From assembly GCF_024707105.1 (NCBI RefSeq), contig NZ_JANQAJ010000013.1, positions 124,001 to 188,000 on the forward strand: a stretch of DNA of 64,000 nt. The letters are read 5' to 3'. Each line of letters opens with the position of its first letter. The stretch's first letter is position 1. The stretch comes from Devosia ginsengisoli (GTDB taxonomy: Bacteria > Pseudomonadota > Alphaproteobacteria > Rhizobiales > Devosiaceae). A program made the translations under genes and the position numbers. A model generated the notes under the pieces. It did not search any database, had not been told where the DNA came from, and saw only the letters and a program-made list of their open reading frames with translations. Shown in pieces: positions 36,238 to 45,551 of the stretch.

Positions 36238-37449
36238 ATGAGCAAAATCAAAGTCGCCAACCCGGTCGTCGATCTCGACGGCGACGAGATGACCAGGATC
36301 ATCTGGCAGGCGATCAAGGACAAGCTCATTCACCCCTATCTCGACCTGCCGATCGAATATTACGATCTCAGCGTGGAAAGCCGCGACGCCACCGATGACC
36401 AGATCACGGTCGATGCCGCCAAGGCGATCCAGAAGCACGGCGTCGGCATCAAATGCGCCACCATCACCCCCGATGAGCAGCGCGTCGAAGAGTTCAAGCT
36501 CAAGAAGATGTGGAAGTCGCCCAACGGCACCATCCGCAACATCCTGGGCGGCGTGATCTTCCGCGAGCCGATCATCTGCAAGAACGTGCCGCGCCTCGTG
36601 CCCGGCTGGACCCAGCCGATCATCGTCGGCCGCCATGCCTTCGGCGACCAGTATCGCGCCACCGACTTCTTGTTCCCCGGTAAGGGCACGCTGACCATCA
36701 AGTTCACCGGCGAAGACGGCAAGGTCATCGAGCACGAAGTGTTCCAGGCCCCCGGCGCAGGCGTCGCCATGGCCATGTACAACCTCGACGATTCGATCCG
36801 CGACTTCGCCCATGCGAGCTTCAACTATGGCCTCGCCCGCGGCGTGCCGGTGTATCTCAGCACCAAGAACACCATTCTCAAGGCCTATGACGGCCGCTTC
36901 AAGGATATCTTCCAGGAAATCTACGAAGCCGAGTTCAAGGAAAAGTTCGAAGCCGCCAAGATCTGGTACGAGCACCGCCTGATCGACGACATGGTTGCCT
37001 CGGCCCTCAAGTGGTCCGGCGGCTATGTCTGGGCCTGCAAGAACTATGACGGCGACGTGCAGTCCGACATCGTGGCGCAGGGTTTTGGTTCGCTCGGCCT
37101 GATGACCTCGGTGCTGGCCACCCCCGATGGCAAGATCGTCGAAGCCGAAGCTGCCCACGGCACGGTGACCCGTCACTACCGCCAGCACCAGCAGGGCAAG
37201 GAAACCTCGACGAACTCGACCGCCTCGATCTTCGCCTGGACCCGTGGCCTCGCCCACCGCGCCAAGCTCGACGACAACGAGGCACTGGCCAAGTTCGCCG
37301 CGACGCTGGAAAAGGTCACCGTCGACACGATCGAAGAAGGCAAGATGACCAAGGACCTGTCCCTGCTCGTCGGCCCCGATCAGCCGTGGCTCTCGACCCT
37401 CGGCTTCCTCGACGCCATCGACCAGAACCTGCAGAAGGCCATGGCGTAA
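36238..37449 (+). CDS. icd: NADP-dependent isocitrate dehydrogenase
   Basis: 403 residues; TCA cycle enzyme that makes 2-oxoglutarate and NADPH. It is the eukaryote-like, dimeric form typical of alphaproteobacteria: '[16 protein letters not shown]', '[27 protein letters not shown]' region (phosphate and substrate contacts, split here), '[31 protein letters not shown]'. Start at 36238 after a weak AGGGAG 14 bases earlier. A strong terminator follows. Divergent from MarR. Confidence 0.97.
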   Translation: MSKIKVANPVVDLDGDEMTRIIWQAIKDKLIHPYLDLPIEYYDLSVESRDATDDQITVDAAKAIQKHGVGIKCATITPDEQRVEEFKLKKMWKSPNGTIRNILGGVIFREPIICKNVPRLVPGWTQPIIVGRHAFGDQYRATDFLFPGKGTLTIKFTGEDGKVIEHEVFQAPGAGVAMAMYNLDDSIRDFAHASFNYGLARGVPVYLSTKNTILKAYDGRFKDIFQEIYEAEFKEKFEAAKIWYEHRLIDDMVASALKWSGGYVWACKNYDGDVQSDIVAQGFGSLGLMTSVLATPDGKIVEAEAAHGTVTRHYRQHQQGKETSTNSTASIFAWTRGLAHRAKLDDNEALAKFAATLEKVTVDTIEEGKMTKDLSLLVGPDQPWLSTLGFLDAIDQNLQKAMA

Positions 37450-37474
37450 CCAACCCGTTACGCTTGAAATTCGA

Positions 37475-37506
37475 AAAGGCCGGGTCCGCGCGACCCGGCC
37501 TTTTTT
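37475..37506 (+). terminator. Rho-independent terminator after icd
   Basis: AAAAGGCCGGGTC / GACCCGGCCTTTTTT arms with a 4-base loop, ending in six Ts. Confidence 0.9.
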
Positions 37507-37633
37507 GCGCACTAGGTAACACGGATGTTACCTTCAACCCCGCTCCCGGCGATTTTTGTCGCCCGACGCGGGTTGAGCTGTGCTGATGCCCGCCCATATG
37601 CGGTGGGTCCAGGGCTCATTGGAGGGATCAGAC

Positions 37634-38365
37634 ATGCGCCGCAGTATCGCAATCGCCACCGCCGCAACAGCCGGCCTTCTCCTCGGCACTGCCGCATTCG
37701 CGCAGAGCGCCGACTTCGATTTCAGCGGCTTCGACCGCGTCGATATCGCCACCGGGCTCGACGCCCGGATCACCCAGGGCGACAGCTTTTCGGTTCGCGC
37801 GGAATCGCGCAGCCAGGATGCGCTGGACCACCTGCAGATCAGCGTTGATGGCGGCACCCTGACCGCCCGTTTCGAGCAGAGCTTTCTCGATTTCATCATC
37901 AGCGGCGGGCTGGTCGGCCAGTTGCTCAATAGCGGCAACGCCATCACCATCGACATCACCTTGCCGGCCTTGGCCGGCGTCACCGCCAGCTCGGGCGCCG
38001 ATGTCGGCGTGATCGCCGTGACCAACGAGCGGCTCGAACTCGACGCATCGAGCGGCGCCGATATCAAGGTGACCGACGCCGTACTGGGCCACGCCATCGT
38101 CTCCGCTTCGAGCGGGTCCGATATCGAAATCAGCGGCTCTGCCGATACGGTGGAAGCCGACGCCTCCAGCGGCTCCGACATCGATGCGGATGATCTCGTG
38201 TCCAGCAACGCGATAGCCGAAGTCTCCAGCGGCGCCAACGTGTCGGTGCATGCCACCGCCCGGATCAGGGCCGACGCATCGAGCGGCGGGGATATCGAGG
38301 TCCGGGGCAATCCGGCAGACCGCGACGTGGACACCTCCAGCGGTGGCGACGTCAGTTTCGACTAA
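37634..38365 (+). CDS. Exported GIN-domain (DUF2807-like) beta-helix protein
   Basis: 243 residues from the ATG at 37634, giving a signal peptide ('AIATAATAGLLLGTAAFAQ'). The mature protein has an ordered series of short beta turns, 'SSGADVG', 'SSGADIK', 'SSGSDIE', 'SSGSDID', 'SSGANVS', 'SSGGDIE', 'SSGGDVS', about every 16-18 residues, the DUF2807/GIN-domain solenoid. No catalytic motif. Convergent to the vWA gene with a shared terminator. Confidence 0.86.
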   Translation: MRRSIAIATAATAGLLLGTAAFAQSADFDFSGFDRVDIATGLDARITQGDSFSVRAESRSQDALDHLQISVDGGTLTARFEQSFLDFIISGGLVGQLLNSGNAITIDITLPALAGVTASSGADVGVIAVTNERLELDASSGADIKVTDAVLGHAIVSASSGSDIEISGSADTVEADASSGSDIDADDLVSSNAIAEVSSGANVSVHATARIRADASSGGDIEVRGNPADRDVDTSSGGDVSFD

Positions 38366-38367
38366 AC

Positions 38368-38395
38368 AGAAGGGCGCCCCATCGGGCGCCCTTCT
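38368..38395. terminator. Bidirectional terminator between DUF2807 and vWA genes
   Basis: AGAAGGGCGCCC-CATC-GGGCGCCCTTCT; a 12-bp perfect stem. Confidence 0.8.
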
Positions 38396-38411
38396 CGCAT
38401 CTGTTTTGTGG

Positions 38412-40088
38412 CTATTTGCTCTTGCCCGCCGGGGCGGCTTCCACGGTCAGTTCGAACCGTTCGCCGCCTTTGATGGTAATCGGGGTTTCGCTCTCTCCGT
38501 CGCCGATACGGGCGAACACGACATAGTCTCCGTCCGGCAGCGTGGTCTGGAAATCCGGGCCATAGCCATAGTCGAAGGACTGGCGTTTGCCATCGATGCT
38601 CTTGGCCGCGCCGAACACCTCGACATAGTTGTCGCCGGGCGTGGCAACGGCCAGCACGCCGGCATCGAGCATAACGACCACCTCGGTGAGTTCAGCCGTC
38701 TTGACCGAGAACGGCACTTCGCCCTTGGCGCCGCGTAGTCTGTAGACGGCGACGTAGTCGCCTTCAGGCAGTTCGAAGCTCACGTCACCGCCATAGGTGT
38801 AGGCCACCGACTTGCGCGAGCCGTCCAGGGCCTTTGCCGCGGCAAGAACCTCGATGAAGATATCGTCCGAAGCCGGCATGCCCTCGACATAGAACGAGGC
38901 GATCTCGGCCCGACCGACGCCGACAATCACATCCTCGTCGATCGTCTCGCCCGCCGCCACATCATAGCTGCGCGTCACGGTCGCTTCGCCGATGGACACA
39001 TCGACCTCGAGCGCCCCGGCCGGAACGACCAGATTGGTGTCGCCGTAATTGGTGGTGACATAGTCGCCGGCATGGCGGATTTCGACCGCGGCATTTTCAT
39101 CGACATCGGCACCCTCGCTGGGCAGCGGATGCAGCTTGAGAATGATGCCATTGAGCACGAAATGTGGCGCGGCAACCTTGCCCGCCTCGATGGTCACGGG
39201 CTGGGATGTGCGGGCATAGCCCATCCTGGCGGTCATGATGTAGTCGCCGGGCTCCAGCGTGCCTTCAAAATCCGAATTATAGTCGGTACCGACATACTCG
39301 CCCTGGCTGCCGTCAGCGGCGACCCTGTACCATTCCCAGACCAGATCGGCATTTTCGTTTGCGAGATCAGGTCCGCCTTCGGAGAGGGAAGCGGTCGGCT
39401 TGTAGTTGTAGTCTGCAACGGGCTCGGGTTCCGGTTCGGGAGCAGGTTCCGGTTCGGCCTGCACCACCTGCGCAACAGTGGTCGTCAGCGCCTCGACCAG
39501 CGCATTTCCGTCATTGGCGGACAGGTATTTGCCGCCGGTATTTTCTGCGAGGCACGCCACCTGCTGGCCCTCGTCGTCCGACAGGCCGAAGCCCAGGACA
39601 TGCGTGGTGAAGTCGATGCCCTGAGCCTCAAGCTCGGACGCCAGCGCGCAGGGATCGACTTCGCAGGTTTCAAGGCCGTCGGTGATGAGGATCACGGTGG
39701 CCTTCTGCTCGGTGAAGAGCAGGTCTTCCGCCGCAAGGCGCACCGCATCGGAAATCGGGGTCATACCCTTGGGGTTGATGCCGTCGGCCGCAGCCGCAAT
39801 GGCGGCACCGGTGCCGGTCGCCGGCTCCACCAGCATTTCGATATCGGAACAATTGCCCTTCTCGCGGTGGCCATAGGTCATGAAGCCGAGCTCGAGATCG
39901 TCGGGCAGCGTGGCCAGCACTTCGTGCAGCGTCTCGCGCGCGATGGTGATGCGCGCCTTGCCGTCAATTTGCGCCCACATCGAACCCGACCCATCGAGCA
40001 CGATGATGGCCCGCTCGGCGGCAACCGCCGGCAGCGCCAGGCCGAGTGCCGCAATGGCTCCCAGCAAGAAGTTTCGAACAATCCGCAT
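38412..40088 (-). CDS. Exported von Willebrand factor A-domain protein
   Basis: 558 residues from the ATG at 40088. A signal peptide ends near 'AVAAE'; the MIDAS motif is 'LDGSGSMWAQ' (DGSGSM 32-37) with 'GMTPISDAV' and 'VILITDGLETC' completing the site. After the vWA domain a proline-glutamate linker ('PEPEPAPEPEPEP') leads to a C-terminal region with at least two repeats of about 95 residues ('AAKALDGSRKS' and 'AAKSIDGKRQS' each ending 'GDYV'). Periplasmic role unknown; it may bind peptidoglycan or a partner protein. Confidence 0.86.
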   Translation of the reverse strand: MRIVRNFLLGAIAALGLALPAVAAERAIIVLDGSGSMWAQIDGKARITIARETLHEVLATLPDDLELGFMTYGHREKGNCSDIEMLVEPATGTGAAIAAAADGINPKGMTPISDAVRLAAEDLLFTEQKATVILITDGLETCEVDPCALASELEAQGIDFTTHVLGFGLSDDEGQQVACLAENTGGKYLSANDGNALVEALTTTVAQVVQAEPEPAPEPEPEPVADYNYKPTASLSEGGPDLANENADLVWEWYRVAADGSQGEYVGTDYNSDFEGTLEPGDYIMTARMGYARTSQPVTIEAGKVAAPHFVLNGIILKLHPLPSEGADVDENAAVEIRHAGDYVTTNYGDTNLVVPAGALEVDVSIGEATVTRSYDVAAGETIDEDVIVGVGRAEIASFYVEGMPASDDIFIEVLAAAKALDGSRKSVAYTYGGDVSFELPEGDYVAVYRLRGAKGEVPFSVKTAELTEVVVMLDAGVLAVATPGDNYVEVFGAAKSIDGKRQSFDYGYGPDFQTTLPDGDYVVFARIGDGESETPITIKGGERFELTVEAAPAGKSK

Positions 40089-40212
40089 GGGTAGCCCTCC
40101 AGCAGCAGCGGCCTCGACTATCGAGCACCGCACAACAGCGTGCAATTGAAATCACGCGCCAGATGACGCCGGAATGAATGCTTCGTTCAGACAATAGAGT
40201 AACTTGCCGGAA

Positions 40213-41277
40213 CTACTCGGCCCCTGTCTTGCGCCAGCGCAGCAGGCCGACAAAGAACAGCCCACCGATAACCCCCGTCAGCACGCCGATCGGCATGTCC
40301 TGCGGCGGCATGAGGGTGCGGGCGGCAATATCGGCCAGCACAAGGAAGATGGCCCCGACCAGCGCCGAGAGCGGCAACACCCGCCGGTAATCGCCACCCA
40401 CGCCCATGCGGACGATATGGGGGATCATCAGCCCGACAAAGGCGATGACGCCGGAAAAGGCCACGGCCGAGCCCGTGAGCAAGGCACAAACGATAAACAC
40501 GGTGAGGCGGAACCGGTTGGCGGGAATACCCAGCGTGGTGGCACTTTCATCGCCCAGCGTCATGGCATTGAGGGCACGGGCTCGCGCGATGAGGTAACCC
40601 CCGCAAAGAACCAGTGCTGCCAGCGGAAACGGCAATTGCGGCCATTGCGCCAGGCCCAGCCCGCCCAGCATCCAGAAGACCACCGTATGGGCCGCACGCG
40701 GATCGCCGAGGAAGATGAAGAGGTTTCCGGCGGCAGTGATGATGAAGCTGATGGCAACGCCGGCCAGTACCAGCCGGCCGGCGCTTTGCGATTTGGTGAG
40801 GTTGGAGACGGCCAGCACGAGACCAGTCGCCACCAGTGCGCCGGCAAAGGCGAAGAGCGGCACGGTGACGAGGCCGAGGAACATGCCGGTATGCAGCAGC
40901 ACGAGGATCGCCCCGAAACCCGCACCGGACGAAATGCCCAGCAGATGCGGATCGGCCAGCGGATTGCGCGTGACCGATTGCAGGGCAGCCCCGACCACAG
41001 CGAGGCTGGCCCCGACAATGGCCCCGAGCACGATGCGCGGCAGGCGCACCTCCCAGACGATGGCTTCGCGGCCCGCCGGCCAGTCCACGCCAACGCTGCC
41101 GGGTATGAGCTTGGACGCAATGATGCGCCAGACCGTTTCGACGGGAATGGGCACCGCCCCTGCCCCCACCGCCACCGACATGGTGACGACGAGCAGGATG
41201 GCCAGTCCCCCAATGAGGACCGGCATCCAGTGCGCAGCCGCATGGCGGCGGCCAGTGGCGAGATGGCGGTGCGACAC
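40213..41277 (-). CDS. btuC: Vitamin B12-type ABC transporter permease (BtuC)
   Basis: 354 residues, about ten membrane helices, FecCD family: 'RLPRIVLGAIVGASLAVVGAALQSVTRNPLADPHLLGISSGAGFGA' region (split, around residues 78-125) and 'GLMIPHIVRMGVGGDYRRVLPLSALVGA' near 285. Third gene of the btuDFC operon under a cobalamin riboswitch, so cobalamin or a related corrinoid is the likely substrate. Confidence 0.9.
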   Translation of the reverse strand: MSHRHLATGRRHAAAHWMPVLIGGLAILLVVTMSVAVGAGAVPIPVETVWRIIASKLIPGSVGVDWPAGREAIVWEVRLPRIVLGAIVGASLAVVGAALQSVTRNPLADPHLLGISSGAGFGAILVLLHTGMFLGLVTVPLFAFAGALVATGLVLAVSNLTKSQSAGRLVLAGVAISFIITAAGNLFIFLGDPRAAHTVVFWMLGGLGLAQWPQLPFPLAALVLCGGYLIARARALNAMTLGDESATTLGIPANRFRLTVFIVCALLTGSAVAFSGVIAFVGLMIPHIVRMGVGGDYRRVLPLSALVGAIFLVLADIAARTLMPPQDMPIGVLTGVIGGLFFVGLLRWRKTGAE

Positions 41278-41281
41278 GGAT

Positions 41282-42223
41282 CTACTCCCGGAAGGCCGCA
41301 GCGAGGCGCTTCACCGCCTCGATATTGCGCGGACCGGGCGTGGCCTCGACATATTCGAGCACGACGAAGCGGGCATGAGCCACGGCCGGAATGGAGGCAA
41401 AGGCGGGGTTGGACTTCATGAAGTCGATCTTCTGCTCGGCGGTCACCTCGCCATAGTTGACGATGACGATCACCTCCGGATTGCGCTCGATCACCGGCTC
41501 CCAGCCGATCTCGACCCAGCTCGACTGCACATCGTCCATGATGTTGGAGCCGCCCGCCGCCTCAATCAGCGCGGTGGGGATGGCAAAGCGCCCGGCCGTG
41601 AACGGCTTGTCCTCGCCCGAGTCATAGACGAAGACCGGCACCGGCGCTTCGAGCAACGGCAGCGTGGCCTGGAAATCGGCCAGCTCCTGCTTATAGCCGT
41701 CGACCAGCGCCGTGGCCCGATCGGCAACATCGAAGATGGCGCCGAGGTTCAGCAGGTCGTTGTAGAGATCATCCATGGAGGCCTTGGGCTTGTCCATGAT
41801 GTGGATGCAGCTCTCGGTCAGCTCGTAGACGGCGATGTCGAACTCGGCCAGCGTCTCGGGCGTCACCTCGCCGCCAACGCGCATGCCGTAGTTCCAGCCG
41901 GCGAAATAGAAATCGGCATCGGCGCCGAGCAGCACTTCCTTGCTCGGATATTCCGGCGAGAGTTCGGGCAACTCGGCCACGCCCTCGCGCAGCGTCTCGT
42001 CCAGCGTCTTCCAGCTCGAAACGCCGGTATAGCCAACCATATGGTCGGTGAGGCCGAGCGCCAGCATCATCTCGGTGAGATTGACGTCGTTGGAGACGGC
42101 GCGCTGCGGGGCGGAATCGAAGGTCACGTCGCGGTTGCAGCTCTGCACGGTCACCGGATAGCCGGCGGCGAGAGCCGAAGAGCTGGCGGCCGCCAGCGCG
42201 GCCAGGGCAAGAACGAGGCGCAT
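41282..42223 (-). CDS. btuF: Vitamin B12-type periplasmic binding protein (BtuF)
   Basis: 313 residues from the ATG at 42223 with a signal peptide ('ALAAASSSALAAG'). Peripla_BP_2 fold: 'PQRAVSNDVNLTEMMLALGLTDHMVGYTG' near the start and 'NPEVIVIVNYGEVTAEQKIDFMKSNP' late. It starts 4 bases after the ATPase gene ends and 4 bases before the permease, a tightly coupled operon. Confidence 0.9.
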   Translation of the reverse strand: MRLVLALAALAAASSSALAAGYPVTVQSCNRDVTFDSAPQRAVSNDVNLTEMMLALGLTDHMVGYTGVSSWKTLDETLREGVAELPELSPEYPSKEVLLGADADFYFAGWNYGMRVGGEVTPETLAEFDIAVYELTESCIHIMDKPKASMDDLYNDLLNLGAIFDVADRATALVDGYKQELADFQATLPLLEAPVPVFVYDSGEDKPFTAGRFAIPTALIEAAGGSNIMDDVQSSWVEIGWEPVIERNPEVIVIVNYGEVTAEQKIDFMKSNPAFASIPAVAHARFVVLEYVEATPGPRNIEAVKRLAAAFRE

Positions 42224-42227
42224 GAGA

Positions 42228-43055
42228 TCACTCCTGGATCTGGTTGGGGAGATAGAAACTGAGACGCGGCCGGCCCGTGGCCGGATGGGCGTCGAGCAGG
42301 GTTTCGACGGCAAAGGCCGCGCGAATGGTGGATTGGGTGAGTGCCTCGCCCGGCGCACCGATGGCAGCGACACGGCCCCCATCGAGCAGCAGCACGCGAT
42401 CGGCATGGGCCGAGGCCAGAGCCAGGTCATGCAACGAGACGATGACCGTGCAGGCCAGTCGCCCCAGCAGATCGAGCACTTCGAGCTGGTGCCTGATGTC
42501 GAGATGATTGGTCGGCTCGTCCAGAATCAGAAGATCAGGTTTCTGCAGCAAGGCCCGGGCAATCATCACCCTTTGCCGCTCGCCGCCCGACAGAGTGGCC
42601 AGGTCGCGCGGCGCCAAATGGGTCAGCTCCATCAGCGCCAGCACAGCCTCGACCGCCTCATAGTCCGAGCGATCCGTGCCCCAGCCGCCGCGATGCGGCG
42701 TCAGGCCCAGCTCGACGATTTCGGCGACGGTGAGGCCGAAATCGGAGGCCTGTTCCTGCAGCACGGTAGCGATGCGGCGTGCCACCATCTTGCCGGGCAG
42801 CGACCAGATATCGGCGCCATCGAGGCGGACTATGCCGGAGCTTGGCCGATGATAGCGGTAGAGGCAGCGCAACAGACTGGACTTGCCAGCGCCATTGGGA
42901 CCCACCAGAGCCAGCATCTGGCCCGGTTCGACCATCAGGGACAGCGGGCCGACAATGGGTTCGCCCGAGCCCACGCCCCAGCTCAGGTCGTCGATGTCGA
43001 GCCGCGCCGGATGCGCGCCGGTGAAGCGGTCAGCCGAAATACCGCCGGATGCCAT
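42228..43055 (-). CDS. btuD: Vitamin B12-type ABC transporter ATPase (BtuD)
   Basis: 275 residues from the ATG at 43055; a TTG two codons upstream is also possible. Walker A 'GPNGAGKS' (52-59), the Q-loop 'LQEQASDFG', signature 'LSGGERQRVMIARALL', Walker B 'LLILDEPTNHLD' and the H-loop 'VSLHDLALA' are all intact. First structural gene after the cobalamin riboswitch. Confidence 0.92.
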   Translation of the reverse strand: MASGGISADRFTGAHPARLDIDDLSWGVGSGEPIVGPLSLMVEPGQMLALVGPNGAGKSSLLRCLYRYHRPSSGIVRLDGADIWSLPGKMVARRIATVLQEQASDFGLTVAEIVELGLTPHRGGWGTDRSDYEAVEAVLALMELTHLAPRDLATLSGGERQRVMIARALLQKPDLLILDEPTNHLDIRHQLEVLDLLGRLACTVIVSLHDLALASAHADRVLLLDGGRVAAIGAPGEALTQSTIRAAFAVETLLDAHPATGRPRLSFYLPNQIQE

Positions 43056-43137
43056 AGGCAACCTCCGCCGTCAGGCAGGAGGGCACGGGCGATCCGAGCA
43101 GCGGAATAGCAGCGTTTGTGCGGCAACTGGTCATCAT
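43030..43137 (-). CDS. Possible 35-residue leader ORF between riboswitch and btuD
   Basis: ATG at 43137 (GGGAG 8 bases earlier) reads to a stop at 43030 that lies inside the start of btuD, so translation could be coupled. The peptide has two cysteines ('TSCRTN' and 'PSCLTA'). No family recognised; it may be only chance. Confidence 0.25.
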   Translation of the reverse strand: MMTSCRTNAAIPLLGSPVPSCLTAEVAYGIRRYFG

Positions 43138-43179
43138 CGTCTCCCGCGGCACACCCCGGCCGGGTTGAAAGGAAAGGAT

Positions 43180-43365
43180 GACGGCAGGTCTCCTGGCTCG
43201 CGGGTCGCTGCGGCGCCGGACCTTCCCAGCCATTCGGCCAGTGGTAATCCCGGTGTCGCTATCCGCTCACAGTTGCGGGGGCAGCCACGGTCTTGCGCCC
43301 TGATGGGTACGTCGCACCGTGTTCCCTTTAATCCCGCCGCCCGAGAGGGGCGGCCGGAACCATCG
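43180..43365 (-). ncRNA. Cobalamin riboswitch upstream of btuDFC
   Basis: On the minus strand the conserved landmarks occur in order: 'GGGAACACGGTGCGA' (43309-43325 region), 'GCTGCCCCCGCAACTGT', 'CCACTGG', 'GGGAAGG' and the B12 box 'GAGCCAGGAGACCTGCC' (43183-43199). All fit the class I adenosylcobalamin riboswitch. It should shut off translation or transcription of btuDFC when corrinoid is abundant. No terminator was seen after it, which favours translational control. Confidence 0.93.
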
Positions 43366-43461
43366 GTTTCAGTGATGCGGGATTCGTCCCGCCAAGGCAA
43401 GCGCCTCATTTCGACCCCAATGGCTGCGAAAATTGGCGCCGGGCATTTGGGGGGAATCATC

Positions 43462-44439
43462 ATGCGTTGGTTGCGGCGGATCCTGCTGGCATTGCTGGTG
43501 CTGGCAGCCGGCATCTATGTGTTCAATGCCAGTTGGCGCGCGGCCGCGCCTGATGATCCGCAGGTGGCATTGATCGCCCATCGTGGCGTCCACCAGACCT
43601 TCAACCGCGAAGGGCTGGAAAACGATACCTGCACCGCCGAGCGTATCTATCCGCCCGAGCACCAGTATATCGAGAACACCATCGCCTCGATGCAGGCCGC
43701 CTTCGCCGCTGGCGCCGACATTGTCGAACTCGATGTGCACCCCACCACCGATGGCCAGTTCGCCGTGCTGCATGACTGGACCGTGGATTGCCGCACCGAG
43801 GGCACCGGCGAAACACGCAGCCATGACATGGCCTATTTGAAGACCCTCGATATCGGTTACGGCTACACCGCCGATGGCGGCGCCACCTTCCCCCTGCGCG
43901 GCACCGGCGTCGGGCAGATGCCCGAGCTCAAGGAAGTGCTCTCCGCCATGCCGGACCGGCAATTCCTGGTGAATTTCAAGAGCCGGGAAGAGCGTGAGGG
44001 CGACATGCTGGCGGCGCTGATGGCCGAGCATCCCGAATGGCGCCACGCCGTCTGGGGTGCCTATGGCGGGGACGAACCGACCTATCGTGCCGCAGACCTC
44101 ATCGATGGCCTCGCCGTCTGGTCGCGGCGGGGTCTCGTCGACTGCCTGCTGCAATATGAAGGGTTGGGCTGGACCGGCTACATGCCGGAAGCCTGCCGCA
44201 ACACCAAGGTCATGGTGCCGCTCAACGTGGCGCCCTTCATCTGGGGCTGGCCCAATCTCTTCCTCGAACGCCTCCGCAATGCCGGCAGCCAGGTCATCCT
44301 GCTCGGCCCCTATGATTCCGGCGATCCCGGTACGGCCGGCATCGATACGCTGGAGCAACTGGCGCAGGTGCCGGACAGTTTCGAGGGTTACATCTGGACC
44401 AACAGGATCGAGATCATCGGGCCGGCCATGCAGCAATAG
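43462..44439 (+). CDS. Glycerophosphodiester phosphodiesterase-family protein
   Basis: 325 residues from the ATG at 43462. An N-terminal membrane anchor ('ILLALLVLAAGIYVFN') and then a GDPD TIM barrel: 'ALIAHRGVH' (His40, Arg41), 'YIENTIASMQAAFAAGADIVELDVHPTTDGQFAVLHD' (split; Glu and Asp ligands), and 'FLVNFKS'. It should hydrolyse glycerophosphodiesters at the periplasmic face. Odd insertion 'DNDTCTAERIYPPEHQ'-like before 'YIENT' carries a cysteine. Divergent from the riboswitch. Confidence 0.86.
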   Translation: MRWLRRILLALLVLAAGIYVFNASWRAAAPDDPQVALIAHRGVHQTFNREGLENDTCTAERIYPPEHQYIENTIASMQAAFAAGADIVELDVHPTTDGQFAVLHDWTVDCRTEGTGETRSHDMAYLKTLDIGYGYTADGGATFPLRGTGVGQMPELKEVLSAMPDRQFLVNFKSREEREGDMLAALMAEHPEWRHAVWGAYGGDEPTYRAADLIDGLAVWSRRGLVDCLLQYEGLGWTGYMPEACRNTKVMVPLNVAPFIWGWPNLFLERLRNAGSQVILLGPYDSGDPGTAGIDTLEQLAQVPDSFEGYIWTNRIEIIGPAMQQ

Positions 44440-44525
44440 CCCGCGACACAATTCCCATCGACGGAACGCCTGGCGCCCTCTAGGGTCGCTCCATTGCCCG
44501 CAGCCCTCGTTTTTCTGGATGTGTC

Positions 44526-45458
44526 ATGCCGATCGGCGTGTTGTATGCAGTTGTCGCCTATTCGGTCTATTCCTGTGGCGACGCCATCATCAAGGGTTTC
44601 GGCCAGAGCCTCTCGGTCTTCGAGATCGGCTTCTTCATCGCCGTCTTCGGGCTCATCCCCGCCGCCTTCGCCAAGCCGAAGGGCGAGCATTGGCGCAACA
44701 GCTTCCGCCTCGAGCATGTGGCGCTGGTCCACCTCCGCTCCTTTACCGGCGTGGCCTCGTCGATCCTGGTCACGGTGTCCTTCACCACCATCCCCTTCGC
44801 CGAGACCTATTCGCTGGTCTTCATGATGCCACTGTTCATCACGGTAATGTCGGTTCTTATCCTGCGCGAACGCGTCGATATCGTGCGCTGGTCCATGCTC
44901 GCACTGGGGTTTATCGGCGTCATGCTGGTGGTGCGGCCCGGCTTTCGGGAACTCGAATTCGGACACCTGACCGCCCTGCTCTGTGCCGTCTTCGGCGCCG
45001 CGACCACCACCATATTGCGCGTCATCGCGCCCACCGAAAAGCGGGTGAGCCTGATCGCGCTGCCCGCAATCTACATGATCGTCGTCAATGCAGTTCTGAT
45101 GGTGCCCACCTTCGTCATGCCCACGCCGCAGCAATTCGGCCTGCTGGCCGCCTCGGGAAGCCTGGTCGGACTGGGCCACATCCTGCTGATCGCGGCCACC
45201 CGCAACGCCCCGGCCAGCCAGGTCGCGCCCATCCAATATGTGCAGATCGTCTGGGCCATCGGGCTGGGGGCGTTCTTCTATTTCGAATATCCCGACCTGC
45301 TGGCCTATATCGGGCTTGCCGTCGTGATCCTGTCCGGGCTGGTCAATGTGTTCGTGGATGGCGCCCGGGCACGCATTGCCGGCCGCTTTGCCGAATACCG
45401 CGCCGCCCGCCCCGGCCCGCCGACCAACATTACCGAAGTGCAGGGTCCCGAAATATAG
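44526..45458 (+). CDS. EamA/DMT-family transporter, twin 1
   Basis: 310 residues, ten membrane helices in two EamA repeats ('IGVLYAVVAYSVYSCGDAIIKGF' and 'GHLTALLCAVFGAATTTILRV'). 'PIQYVQIVWAIGLGAFFYFEYPD' is the typical last helix pair. Substrate unknown. It is followed 93 bases on by a close paralog in the same order. Confidence 0.87.
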   Translation: MPIGVLYAVVAYSVYSCGDAIIKGFGQSLSVFEIGFFIAVFGLIPAAFAKPKGEHWRNSFRLEHVALVHLRSFTGVASSILVTVSFTTIPFAETYSLVFMMPLFITVMSVLILRERVDIVRWSMLALGFIGVMLVVRPGFRELEFGHLTALLCAVFGAATTTILRVIAPTEKRVSLIALPAIYMIVVNAVLMVPTFVMPTPQQFGLLAASGSLVGLGHILLIAATRNAPASQVAPIQYVQIVWAIGLGAFFYFEYPDLLAYIGLAVVILSGLVNVFVDGARARIAGRFAEYRAARPGPPTNITEVQGPEI

Positions 45459-45551
45459 TTCGATCCCGTCGCACGCCCCGTCGACGGCTTGCCGCATCGC
45501 TTGTATGGTACAGCCAGTCTTTCGAGTCCTTTCTATTTCCTGGATATTTCG

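Noticed and set aside
35677-37512. 611-codon minus-strand frame
   Set aside because: Only the last 138 codons (MarR) are real; the rest is antisense to icd.
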